A stretch of DNA of 24,564 bases from Candidatus Babeliales bacterium (GTDB taxonomy: Bacteria; Babelota; Babeliae; Babelales; JANWKD01): positions 1 to 24,564 of the forward strand of contig JANWKD010000074.1 in assembly GCA_025451595.1 (NCBI GenBank), read 5' to 3'. Positions 16,199-23,310 of this stretch are shown one piece after another. The translations under genes and the position numbers were made by a program. Numbering within the stretch: position 1 is the stretch's first letter; the number at the start of each line of letters is the position of its first letter. The notes below the pieces were generated by a model. The model saw nothing but the letters and a program-made list of their open reading frames with translations, was not told where the DNA came from and did no database searches.

Positions 16199-17425
16199 AA
16201 AATCATTTCACTTCCCTTAATTTTTCTTTTCTTTTTTCATTCTATTCATCCGCACGGTTTTTGCGCAGGCACACAAATTCAAACGGCGCAAGGCTATGCA
16301 AATATCGAGAATCAATCGATTGGCACGCACGTCCAAAGCTTGAACAGTGCAACACAATATTGTTTGCAGCCCGTTACGCACATTACCAAAACAAAAGCAA
16401 ATTGTTTTGTACGAATATGGTTTAATGATGAGTATCTCGATACGTCGCCTGACCAACTGTTTTATTGTCCTCATGAAGAAAAATGGATTCCTGCTCAACA
16501 GTTAGCTTCGCAGTCTATTCTTACTAAAAATATCTCTCAAGATTTGATTATTAATAACATTGAGATTATTCATCAAGACGCAGAATTTTATAGTATCACG
16601 GTAGCCAATGATCACACGTTCTTTGTCACCGAGCAACAGATCCTCACTCATAATATTCTACCAATTGTTATTGGTTTTTCTTTTGCCTTTGGTGGTGGCA
16701 TTGAATTTTTGGGTGCAACCATTGGCATAAGCACATTAGGCTTATTGCTTGGGTTCAAGTTTTATAACGATAGATCAAAGAAAGAGCTGCAATTCCAGCG
16801 TTTAGAAAATTCACCAACTATTCCAACGATTAATGCAAATACCTCTATCGTTGCTATTGAACCACGAAAATCTGGATGTGGCAGTACGCAGCCCGCAACC
16901 ATTGAAGATCATATTCTTATCGCACCCATACAAAAACCTAAGGAGCCAAATCGCGGTTGCTATAACCCTGTGCCAGTACCGGAACGCAAGCCAGGATGCG
17001 GTGGCAGCCTGCAACAAAAAACTGATGATTTTATCTTACAACAAGAGACAACGAGTCAAAAACCTGGCCGATTTGTCGTAACACCAGAAAATGTTAAAGG
17101 CGAAATATCTTCTGACATTAAAACAGGAATTAAGCTAAGCAATTCTGCGATAGCTACTCTCGATAAGATAAATAAAAAAGTTGGTCTTAAAGGAACCATT
17201 ACCAATAAAATTGCTACACAAGCAGCTAAAGAATTAGGTTTTGAAAAAATAGGAGAAATGTCCCGTGGTCGTGCGATATTTAGAAAAGGCAATAAATATA
17301 TTTCAGCAGACAAATATAGACATAATGGTGGATTTTGGAATATGGCTAACTCTGTAGATGAAATAATGACAAAACCGGGAAGATTAGGAACTTATGATAT
17401 ATTTCTTAACAAAATAGGTGATTAA
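16193..17425 (+). CDS. Polymorphic toxin: signal peptide, HINT domain, TM helix, C-terminal Ntox21-like toxin (410 aa)
   Basis: Polymorphic toxins carry a variable C-terminal killing domain behind processing modules. Residues 1-23 are a hydrophobic signal sequence. Residues 24-154 are a HINT (hedgehog/intein) domain: it opens with Cys24 in CAGTQIQTAQGYANIE and closes with HTFFVTEQQILTHN, the intein C-terminal pattern that can self-cleave. Where HINT domains usually have TPxH, this reads SPDQ (Q88), so activity may be altered. Residues about 155-190 form a membrane segment. A Pro/Cys-rich linker follows with repeated GCG motifs (228-230, 268-270). Residues about 300-410 form a compact, basic domain with KELGFEKIGEMSRGRAIFRK, HNGGFW (377-382) and RLGTYD, which I associate with Ntox21, a predicted RNase toxin. 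The immunity gene starts on the base after the stop. The start lies in a hairpin with only a weak ribosome binding site (GAGA). Confidence 0.85.
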   Translation: MSKIISLPLIFLFFFHSIHPHGFCAGTQIQTAQGYANIENQSIGTHVQSLNSATQYCLQPVTHITKTKANCFVRIWFNDEYLDTSPDQLFYCPHEEKWIPAQQLASQSILTKNISQDLIINNIEIIHQDAEFYSITVANDHTFFVTEQQILTHNILPIVIGFSFAFGGGIEFLGATIGISTLGLLLGFKFYNDRSKKELQFQRLENSPTIPTINANTSIVAIEPRKSGCGSTQPATIEDHILIAPIQKPKEPNRGCYNPVPVPERKPGCGGSLQQKTDDFILQQETTSQKPGRFVVTPENVKGEISSDIKTGIKLSNSAIATLDKINKKVGLKGTITNKIATQAAKELGFEKIGEMSRGRAIFRKGNKYISADKYRHNGGFWNMANSVDEIMTKPGRLGTYDIFLNKIGD

Positions 17426-17944
17426 ATGTTTTGTTGGCGCATTACAAAGTATGATCCAAAAAATCGAAACGAACTCGGCTACTATTTAAAAGACGAATGG
17501 ACTGAATACGGAGATATTGGCAGATCATTTGATGGAAAAATTTTTACTTATGAAGAATATGTAATAGTTGAAGATGCTTATATTCAAGCCGTTCTATTAT
17601 TTATGGATTGTTTAGAGATTGATTCTTTAAAAGTTATATCTCTCGAAGATACGCATGGAAAAAATCCTGAAAGCATATCCGTTGAGAGTATAAAAATAAA
17701 AAATAATGAATATTATAAAAAAGAAATGATAATTTTTATTATTAAGTCTATCTTACGGTATAAATTATGGTGCAAGCTTGAATCAGAAAATATGCGAGTA
17801 GATTTTGGCTATGATTATTATATGGGCTTAGCTTGTTCAAAATTATGTATGTCAACAATAAAAAAAATAGAAAATGAACTTGGATTGTTTGTTGAAAAAA
17901 TAGGATGTGAAATTATTTTCGATGACGATGAAGATGATGATTAA
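17426..17944 (+). CDS. Predicted immunity protein for the HINT toxin (172 aa)
   Basis: The ATG immediately follows the toxin stop codon (zero spacing), with AGGTG inside the toxin's last codons as ribosome binding site, so the two are made together. The N-terminus MFCWRITKYDPKNRNELGYY, then DEWTEYGDIG and YEEYVIVEDAY, matches a pattern I know from immunity proteins of polymorphic and contact-dependent toxins. There is no signal peptide, so it is cytosolic, as expected for protection from a cytosolic nuclease. The C-terminus is extremely acidic (FDDDEDDD), opposite in charge to the basic toxin domain. Position, size and acidity all support an immunity role; direct binding is inferred. A decayed partial copy of this gene follows 3 bases downstream. 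Confidence 0.8.
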   Translation: MFCWRITKYDPKNRNELGYYLKDEWTEYGDIGRSFDGKIFTYEEYVIVEDAYIQAVLLFMDCLEIDSLKVISLEDTHGKNPESISVESIKIKNNEYYKKEMIIFIIKSILRYKLWCKLESENMRVDFGYDYYMGLACSKLCMSTIKKIENELGLFVEKIGCEIIFDDDEDDD

Positions 17945-17946
17945 TA

Positions 17947-18000
17947 ATGTTTTGTTGGCGCATTAGCAAGCATTATTCAAAATATCGAAATGACCAAGAC
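17947..18000 (+). pseudogene. Remnant of a second immunity gene (5' fragment)
   Basis: The first 19 bases (ATGTTTTGTTGGCGCATTA) are identical to the start of the immunity gene at 17426. The translation MFCWRISKHYSKYRND tracks MFCWRITKYDPKNRNE, then similarity fades by about 18000. The frame then runs into the 3' end of the oppositely oriented gene at 18018. It is a truncated duplicate, the kind of orphan immunity fragment often found after polymorphic toxin genes. Confidence 0.7.
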
Positions 18001-18017
18001 ATTCATACAAAAATAAC

Positions 18018-18839
18018 TTATGCTTTCTGCTTTAATTTTTCAAGCTTTTCAATACGTGCAGATAATAAATTAAGTTCTTCTTGGGAACGAAATACATCTT
18101 GTTCCATTAAGGATTCAAGTTCAATTCGTAACTTTTCAAAAAAATCAATTAAACTTTTACTATGATTATAATTATGACTAGCATACCAACTAGAGGATTG
18201 ATAGTCAGGAGAGTTCTCGGCGAGTTCTCGATCGAGCTTAAGTCCAGGGTCATCTAATGTTGGTCCTGAATTTGATTTCCAAATAGATAAAGGAAGATCA
18301 ATAATAATTCTTTTTGTCAATAAAGTTGCTAGGCTAAGCATGCAAGAAAGAGAAAATCTTTTGGCTAAATTGTCTGTTATATTGCCATTTGATTGTAAAC
18401 AATAGTGAACGCTACTAACTAATATTATATTTAAAATCGAATCAAACCATGTGTTATTACTGGAAAATTTCTTATTGCAAAACTGTTTCCATTTAGAAAC
18501 CAACACAAACGCCAAGCAGGCTCTTTTTTGACCAATTGTTAATGAATTAAAAAAATCTTCATTGATAAAGTAATACTCACACCCGTTTGCCCAATAACTC
18601 ACCAATGGCCAGTCCTGATTCCCACTGTGAAGTTTTTTTATTTTAATATTGTGGTTTTGAACACGCCACTTGTTAATGCACTCGTTAATGAGCTGTTCAT
18701 TTTCAGGCGAAAAAGATTCGCCTTCAAAATCTTCCAATTGTAAAACAAATTTATTCTCATTTTGAATCGAACAAATTTCAGCAGAAATTACATTATTAAA
18801 AGCAAATATTATTGCTAAACTCAGTATTAAATTTTTCAT
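18018..18839 (-). CDS. Exported M48-like pseudopeptidase homologue, second of pair (273 aa)
   Basis: The ATG has GAGG upstream and lies 22 bases after the paralogous gene, so the two are probably one operon. Residues 1-20 (MKNLILSLAIIFAFNNVISA) are a signal peptide. Residues 91-117 read FINEDFFNSLTIGQKRACLA then FVLVSKW. In M48 (HtpX/Ste24-type) peptidases the equivalent text is a xINExxF..L...E+RAVLAHELGH pattern, so the zinc-binding HELGH is replaced by FVLVS. A weakly hydrophobic segment follows (about 130-150), then another near 165-180, as in M48 membrane forms. The C-terminus ends in LLSARIEKLEKLKQKA, a charged helix shared with its partner. If the M48 relation is right it is catalytically dead; otherwise the family is unknown. 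Confidence 0.75.
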   Translation of the reverse strand: MKNLILSLAIIFAFNNVISAEICSIQNENKFVLQLEDFEGESFSPENEQLINECINKWRVQNHNIKIKKLHSGNQDWPLVSYWANGCEYYFINEDFFNSLTIGQKRACLAFVLVSKWKQFCNKKFSSNNTWFDSILNIILVSSVHYCLQSNGNITDNLAKRFSLSCMLSLATLLTKRIIIDLPLSIWKSNSGPTLDDPGLKLDRELAENSPDYQSSSWYASHNYNHSKSLIDFFEKLRIELESLMEQDVFRSQEELNLLSARIEKLEKLKQKA

Positions 18840-18861
18840 TGTATAACCTCAACAATTAATT

Positions 18862-19632
18862 TTAACTTACTTTTTGTGCCAATTTTTCTAACTTTTCAAT
18901 GCGAGCCGGCAATTGACCATACAATAGTTGCCAATACTCTTTTTCGTGAACCAGCCACGGTTCAATGGCTTTTCGGACTTTTTCAAAGTAACTGATGACG
19001 CTCTGATAATCATTTAATCGTTCAGCGCGTATGCGATCATCTTCAAAAATTGCATTTTTAGCAAAAATTTTCTCATAAATATAGAGTGGTAACTCTGCGA
19101 ACAATACAGCCCCAAGCCCAGCCCCAAAACCAATTAATCCCCATCGTTTGAATGTTGTTAATTGGTAACCGCAAAGCGTATTTTTTTCTTTAAGGCTATA
19201 ACGTAAAATAGCGATTAACCCTCCAAATAAACCAGGAGCTATCCACGATTTTGCTTCTGCTACTTTCTGAGATGTCGGCTGAATTTCAAATAAGAACATT
19301 GATAGCATGACCTTTTTTTCGCCATCAGTGAGCGTATTAAAGAAATCTTCATTAATATACCAGTAATTAAAAGGCCTAGGATAAAACTGTAACTTAAAAA
19401 TAGGATTCACATCCATTATTTCTCGTAAAGGCTTTCTGATTTGCAGCGTTGGATTATCAGTACCAATTTCTTGCATAAAGTCTCTAATAAATTTTTCATT
19501 ACTCTCTGAAAGAGAGCCTTCAGAAATGCTTTCTGCTTGCAACGCAATTTGAAAGGCTTTTGCAACCTGGTCTTCATTGGCAACTATTGACTGCGCAAAC
19601 AATATACTGATGCTTAATAATAACTTTTTCAT
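18862..19632 (-). CDS. Exported M48-like pseudopeptidase homologue, first of pair (256 aa)
   Basis: The ATG starts MKKLLLSISILFAQSIVANE, a signal peptide. No strong ribosome binding site is seen; GGGAT lies about 10 bases upstream. Residues 91-118 read WYINEDFFNTLTDGEKKVML then SMFLFEIQ. This aligns with its neighbour and with the M48 pattern leading into HExxH, which here is MFLFE and cannot bind zinc in the usual way. Residues about 132-145 and 165-185 (GLIGFGAGLGAVLFAELPLY) are hydrophobic, probably membrane segments. EDDRIRAERLNDYQ could correspond to the region of the third zinc ligand. The C-terminus LPARIEKLEKLAQKVS matches its partner. The pair probably arose by tandem duplication and may work as a heteromer, which is inference. 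A promoter lies at 19719-19746. Confidence 0.75.
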   Translation of the reverse strand: MKKLLLSISILFAQSIVANEDQVAKAFQIALQAESISEGSLSESNEKFIRDFMQEIGTDNPTLQIRKPLREIMDVNPIFKLQFYPRPFNYWYINEDFFNTLTDGEKKVMLSMFLFEIQPTSQKVAEAKSWIAPGLFGGLIAILRYSLKEKNTLCGYQLTTFKRWGLIGFGAGLGAVLFAELPLYIYEKIFAKNAIFEDDRIRAERLNDYQSVISYFEKVRKAIEPWLVHEKEYWQLLYGQLPARIEKLEKLAQKVS

Positions 19633-19718
19633 GTAAATCTATATCCCACTCAAAAATTGATTCTAATTGTCATTTTATAATTATTTTAATAACAATAATT
19701 ATAAATGCTAACAAAATA

Positions 19719-19746
19719 ATTATAGCCAACTATTTAATTATTGCAA
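19719..19746 (-). promoter_or_regulatory. Promoter of the M48-like pair
   Basis: On the minus strand there is a -35 TTGCAA (19741-19746) and a -10 TATAAT (19719-19724), 16 bases apart, about 80 bases before the ATG at 19632. The -35 lies in the T-rich tail of the terminator of the upstream gene. Confidence 0.55.
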
Positions 19747-19787
19747 AAAAAGGCAAAAATAGACCGAGCAAAAATGCTCGGTCTATT
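19747..19787 (-). terminator. Rho-independent terminator of the six-cysteine secreted protein gene
   Basis: There is a perfect 13-bp stem, AATAGACCGAGCA (19758-19770) with TGCTCGGTCTATT (19775-19787), around a 4-base loop. On the minus strand it is followed by a T-rich tract (TTTTTGCCTTTTTTT). It lies 43 bases beyond the stop of the gene at 19830. Confidence 0.85.
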
Positions 19788-19829
19788 AAAAGTAACTAAT
19801 TAGAAATTACGCGCCTTGAAGCCGACTAA

Positions 19830-20471
19830 CTATCTTACGTTATGGCGGCAATTGGAGCAGTATGTTGTGCATTGATTCGCTTGACAAGCTAAAAGAGCAG
19901 TCTCATCTTTTGCAATATGCGCCCCACAAAGCGAACAAATCAAAAATGCCTTAACTGTACGGACTGCCATAGTTTTAATTTTTATTGTTAATGCATCACC
20001 AATATAACCTTTTAAAGAACCAGTACCCAAATTATTTCGGATTTTTTCTAGTCCATCCTTAATCTGTTCTTCAACATTTTTCAAATCTAGGTCTTTTAAA
20101 TCTAAATCGATTTTTGCTCTGTTATGGGTTTGCTCCTTAATATAATCATAAGCGACTTCTAGCACAATCTTTCTTACCTCATCATAATACTTACAGCGTG
20201 CTATTCTATTTTGCAACTTAGATTTTATTGTTAAAAAATTTGTATAGGAATTGTTGCTATTATATTTTATAAAAGCTTTTCCTTGCTCTAAAGCTTCTCT
20301 TGGCTCTAATCGTTGATTATTTGAATAATCGCTATGAGTGCCGGGATAAAACCATTGAACCAATATACTATCAGCTACCTCGTATGGATTAAATGCCGGT
20401 GGCGTACTTGCACTGAGATTAATCGCAAGCCCAAGCAATGCAACACTTAATATTTTAGATACATTATTCAT
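19830..20471 (-). CDS. Secreted protein with C-terminal six-cysteine zinc-finger-like motif (213 aa)
   Basis: I chose the ATG at 20471 because AAAGGA lies five bases upstream and the next residues (MNNVSKILSVALLGLAINLSAS) are a signal peptide; the frame extends further upstream but would overlap tpiA. The middle is helical and charged, with a repeat-like stretch (KIDLDLKDLDLKNVEEQI). The C-terminus carries C-x2-C (CSLC), H, then C-x4-C-x3-C-x2-C ending CSNCRHNVR: six cysteines and a histidine within about 31 residues. This suggests a zinc ribbon or RING-like fold, although the spacing does not match a standard RING. An exported zinc finger is unusual and could act on host proteins, which is inference. 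It is divergent from tpiA and ends in its own terminator. Confidence 0.75.
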   Translation of the reverse strand: MNNVSKILSVALLGLAINLSASTPPAFNPYEVADSILVQWFYPGTHSDYSNNQRLEPREALEQGKAFIKYNSNNSYTNFLTIKSKLQNRIARCKYYDEVRKIVLEVAYDYIKEQTHNRAKIDLDLKDLDLKNVEEQIKDGLEKIRNNLGTGSLKGYIGDALTIKIKTMAVRTVKAFLICSLCGAHIAKDETALLACQANQCTTYCSNCRHNVR

Positions 20472-20576
20472 AAAAATCCTTTGTGTTAAAAATAATATTT
20501 TCCATGCAACACTATATCTTTTTGCAACAAATTTGCAATTATATTCCAAAATAAACCTGTAAAATAAGGAAATGTT

Positions 20577-21305
20577 ATGTATATTGTTGCAAACTGGAAA
20601 ACATATTTCTCTTATGATCAATCATTGGCTTGGATTACAAACCACGGCAAAGAGCTAAGCGACACGCTCAAGCAAACTGATCATCAATTTATTCTTTGCC
20701 CCTCATTCGACGCATTGGCCTGCATACGCAAGAAAACTGATTCTATTCTGTATGGCGCACAAGACTGCTCGCCTTACCCGAGCGGAGCATACACCGGAGA
20801 AGTTTTGGCGCAATCACTTGCTGAAATTGGTTGCAGATACGGTATTATTGGTCATGGTGAACGAAGAGAACTATTTCACGAAACCACCCTACTTATTATT
20901 TTAAAACTTGAGCAACTCATGCTATACAAGATTCAACCAATTATTTGCATTGGAGAAACTGAGCAAGATTACCAGGCCGATAACGCACTGAATGTTGTTA
21001 CCACGCAACTTATTCCCATTGTGCAATACGCAAGAAAGCATTTTATAACCCATTTGTATATAGCTTATGAACCAATGTGGGCTATTGGAGCAAACGCTAT
21101 TGCTCCCAAGATACATCTTGATCGCATTGCAAATCATATTCAAAATCTCAGTCAGCAGCAAAACATTAAAATTACACTGCTCTATGGCGGAAGCATACAA
21201 AGCAGCACGATCAGTCGCTCGCTTTTTGAATCATTTCAAGGACTGTTAGTCGGAAAAGCAAGTACCGATTTTCAAGAACTTAAAAAAATTATACTATCAG
21301 TGTAA
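20577..21305 (+). CDS. tpiA: Triosephosphate isomerase (242 aa)
   Basis: Interconverts dihydroxyacetone phosphate and glyceraldehyde 3-phosphate in glycolysis, in the cytosol, as a TIM-barrel dimer. The ATG has AAGGA six bases upstream. Seen: N6 and K8 in VANWK, SGAYTGEV, His93 in IIGHGERR, catalytic base Glu165 in AYEPMWAIG, and the phosphate-binding YGGSI (203-207). The length is slightly short for the family (about 250). Two near-invariant sites differ: GHSERR reads GHGERR (G94), and the flexible loop 6, normally GTGKTA, reads GANAIA (171-176). The catalytic trio K/H/E is intact, so activity is likely, but loop closing may differ. No other glycolysis gene is adjacent. It stands apart from secG, which has its own promoter. 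Confidence 0.95.
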   Translation: MYIVANWKTYFSYDQSLAWITNHGKELSDTLKQTDHQFILCPSFDALACIRKKTDSILYGAQDCSPYPSGAYTGEVLAQSLAEIGCRYGIIGHGERRELFHETTLLIILKLEQLMLYKIQPIICIGETEQDYQADNALNVVTTQLIPIVQYARKHFITHLYIAYEPMWAIGANAIAPKIHLDRIANHIQNLSQQQNIKITLLYGGSIQSSTISRSLFESFQGLLVGKASTDFQELKKIILSV

Positions 21306-21334
21306 AGATCAAATATTTTAATGGTCTGTTAAAA

Positions 21335-21362
21335 TTGATCGAATATGCTATTCTAGTATAAG
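21335..21362 (+). promoter_or_regulatory. Promoter of secG-mlaE-mlaF
   Basis: A -35 TTGATC (21335-21340) and a -10 TATAAG (21357-21362) are 16 bases apart, about 30 bases before the secG ATG. The position after the tpiA stop supports a separate transcription unit. Confidence 0.5.
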
Positions 21363-21391
21363 AAAATAAAAACTTAAAACGGAGAAACATT

Positions 21392-21697
21392 ATGCTCTAC
21401 GGTCTACTTGTTACATTGTTTACCATATCATGTATTCTACTTATTCTTATAATTTTGATTCAAAAAGGTAAGGGAAGTATGGGGCTTGGAAATCTGGGCG
21501 GCAGCGCTCAAATGCTTTTTGGCGGATCGGGCGGGCAAGATTTATTTCAAAAAATTACCTGGGGCCTGGGTGCTTTCTTTATGTTTGGGTCGCTTACTTT
21601 AGCGCTTATGAAAACAAAAAATTATCATAATTCTCGCTATTTTACTGCACCAAAAGTAGTAACCCAACCAAATAACCAATTTCCCCAACAACAATAA
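21392..21697 (+). CDS. secG: Preprotein translocase subunit SecG (101 aa)
   Basis: Small inner-membrane subunit of the SecYEG channel that helps SecA-driven export. The ATG follows CGGAG at a good distance. Two transmembrane helices (about 2-24 and 52-72) flank a cytoplasmic Gly-rich loop, KGKGSMGLGNLGGSAQMLFG, then SGGQDLFQKITW, which is the SecG signature. The length fits the family. The C-terminal tail is polar and Gln/Asn/Pro-rich. It is the first gene of a unit with mlaE (7 bases downstream) and mlaF. The many signal peptides in this window depend on this pathway. Confidence 0.93.
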   Translation: MLYGLLVTLFTISCILLILIILIQKGKGSMGLGNLGGSAQMLFGGSGGQDLFQKITWGLGAFFMFGSLTLALMKTKNYHNSRYFTAPKVVTQPNNQFPQQQ

Positions 21698-21704
21698 GGG
21701 CGGT

Positions 21705-22484
21705 ATGGTCCTGCTATCATGTATTAATTTTATTGGTAGCTATGTTCTGCATTTGTGCAATACCCTTGGCGGTTTTTTGCTTTTTTTCTGGAATGTTTTC
21801 AAAACGACTTGTACCACCCGAATCAAAGTTCAAAAAATATTAGCTCAAATGGAGCTTATTGGGGTAGATTCGTTCATGATTACCATTTTGACGGGAACCT
21901 TTGCAGGAGCAGTCCTTGCGCTACAAAGCTACAGCGGCTTCAAGCGGTATGGTGGTCAAGAATTTATGGGACCATTTATAGCGTTGAGCATGGCACGCGA
22001 GCTTGGGCCAGTCATAACAGGATTGATGGTTACTGGTCGAGCAGGATCTGCTATAGCAGCCGAAATTGGAACTATGCAAATTACTGAGCAAATAGACGCC
22101 CTCAAAACGCTCAATATTAACCCAATTCAATACTTAGCCGTGCCTCGCATTGTTGCAGGAACCATCATTTTGCCTTTTCTGACCATTTTTTCTATGATTT
22201 GCGGAATTATTGGGGGATATTTTATTGGCGTGCAAGTATTAGGACTCAATGGACAACAATACATATCGGGTATAGAAAAATATTTGGAATTGACCGATAT
22301 TAGAAATGGCTTGATTAAATCTGCTGCATTTGGTCTCATTTTATCCTGGGTCGGCGCTTATAAAGGATTTTCGGCTCAAGGAGGAGCTCGTGGCGTTGGT
22401 CTTGCTACGACACAAAGCGTGGTAATGGGCTCTATTTTATTGCTTGGTGCCAACTATTTTCTGACAGCAATGTTATTCGATTAA
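21705..22484 (+). CDS. mlaE: MlaE-type ABC lipid transporter permease (259 aa)
   Basis: Inner-membrane permease of the Mla system, which moves phospholipids between inner and outer membranes. The ATG lies 7 bases after secG with AAGGGCGGT upstream, somewhat close. Hydrophobic segments are seen at about 5-30, 55-80, 145-180, 203-225 and 235-257. The family signature is clear: LTGTFAGAVLALQ, ARELGPVITGLMVTGRAGSA and AAEIGTMQITEQIDALKTLN, the conserved coupling region that contacts the ATPase, followed by PIQYLAVPRIVAG. The length is normal (about 260). The ATPase gene follows 5 bases downstream. The substrate-binding MCE protein (MlaD) is not next door. Confidence 0.93.
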   Translation: MVLLSCINFIGSYVLHLCNTLGGFLLFFWNVFKTTCTTRIKVQKILAQMELIGVDSFMITILTGTFAGAVLALQSYSGFKRYGGQEFMGPFIALSMARELGPVITGLMVTGRAGSAIAAEIGTMQITEQIDALKTLNINPIQYLAVPRIVAGTIILPFLTIFSMICGIIGGYFIGVQVLGLNGQQYISGIEKYLELTDIRNGLIKSAAFGLILSWVGAYKGFSAQGGARGVGLATTQSVVMGSILLLGANYFLTAMLFD

Positions 22485-22489
22485 CACCC

Positions 22490-23257
22490 ATGATAGAAAT
22501 AAAAAATTTAAGAAAAAATTTTGACAATCGCTGGGTCGCCAATGGCATTGATCTGACAATACCAAAAGGCCAAATGACCGTTATTATTGGCAAATCGGGT
22601 GAAGGCAAATCGGTACTACTCAAACAAATCATAGGCCTTATTAAACCGTTTTCAGGTCATATTATCGTCGACGGCTTTGACATTACACAACTTCCAGAAA
22701 AAAATTTACGTATAGTTTTAAGTCAATTTGGCTACGTATTTCAGTTTGCCGCGCTCCTGGATTCACTTACTATCTTTGAAAATATCGGTATTACGCTGCT
22801 TGAAAATGGCGTTTCGCGTGACGAAGTTATGCACGTTGTGAAAGAAAAAATCAATCTCGTAAATTTATCTGAAGATATCCTACACAAATATCCTTCAGAA
22901 CTTTCTGGCGGGATGAAAAAACGAGTCGGTCTTGCTCGCACACTTATAAACAATCCTAAAATTATTTTATACGATGAGCCTACGACCGGGCTTGACCCTA
23001 TTACTTCTCGAGTAATTCACGAATTAATGTTTGATATGCAAAGAAAATTACACATAACCTCGATCGTGGTTTCGCATGATACTGAAATTTTTAAATATGC
23101 AGACAACATTGCGTTGTTGCATAATGGCAAAATTCAATATTACGGGAATGCTCAGACTATTTGGCAATCTGATAATCCCTATATTTTTCAATTTATCCGA
23201 GGTTTGTCGGAGGGGCCTATTCAGATCGAAATTCCTAATCAAGAATCAACAATATAA
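22490..23257 (+). CDS. mlaF: MlaF-type ABC transporter ATPase (255 aa)
   Basis: Cytoplasmic ATPase that drives the MlaE permease. The ATG is 5 bases after the mlaE stop; no strong ribosome binding site is seen, so coupling to mlaE is likely. All ABC motifs are present: Walker A GKSGEGKS (34-41), Q-loop Gln85 in YVFQFAALLDSLTIFENI, signature LSGGM (138-142), Walker B IILYDE (158-163), D-loop and switch His196 (VVSHD). FQFAALLDSLTVFENV-like text and GGMKKRVGLARTL are typical of the Mla/Ttg2A subfamily. The C-terminus is 10-15 residues shorter than in E. coli. No mlaD, mlaC or mlaB follows, so the rest of the system must be elsewhere or absent. Confidence 0.94.
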   Translation: MIEIKNLRKNFDNRWVANGIDLTIPKGQMTVIIGKSGEGKSVLLKQIIGLIKPFSGHIIVDGFDITQLPEKNLRIVLSQFGYVFQFAALLDSLTIFENIGITLLENGVSRDEVMHVVKEKINLVNLSEDILHKYPSELSGGMKKRVGLARTLINNPKIILYDEPTTGLDPITSRVIHELMFDMQRKLHITSIVVSHDTEIFKYADNIALLHNGKIQYYGNAQTIWQSDNPYIFQFIRGLSEGPIQIEIPNQESTI

Positions 23258-23310
23258 TATCTTCATGTTGTAACTTTTTTCTAAATTGTTAAACTTACGA
23301 TATTCCGCTG

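Noticed and set aside
16256..16268. Lipoprotein lipobox at HGFC (Cys24) of the toxin protein
   Set aside because: The residues before Cys do not match L-x-G/A-C, and the Cys begins a HINT motif, which explains it better.
16180..16425. 81-codon frame starting just before the HINT-toxin gene
   Set aside because: It is out of frame with the clear HINT domain and its translation has no recognisable pattern; its ATG lies in the hairpin loop region without a good ribosome binding site.
17947..18165. A complete 72-residue second immunity protein
   Set aside because: Only the first 16 or so residues resemble the immunity protein; the rest is antisense to the 3' end of the gene at 18018 and is not protein-like.
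20472..20621. N-terminal extension of the six-cysteine protein overlapping tpiA
   Set aside because: The ATG at 20471 has a strong ribosome binding site and starts a signal peptide; the extension would overlap tpiA on the other strand.
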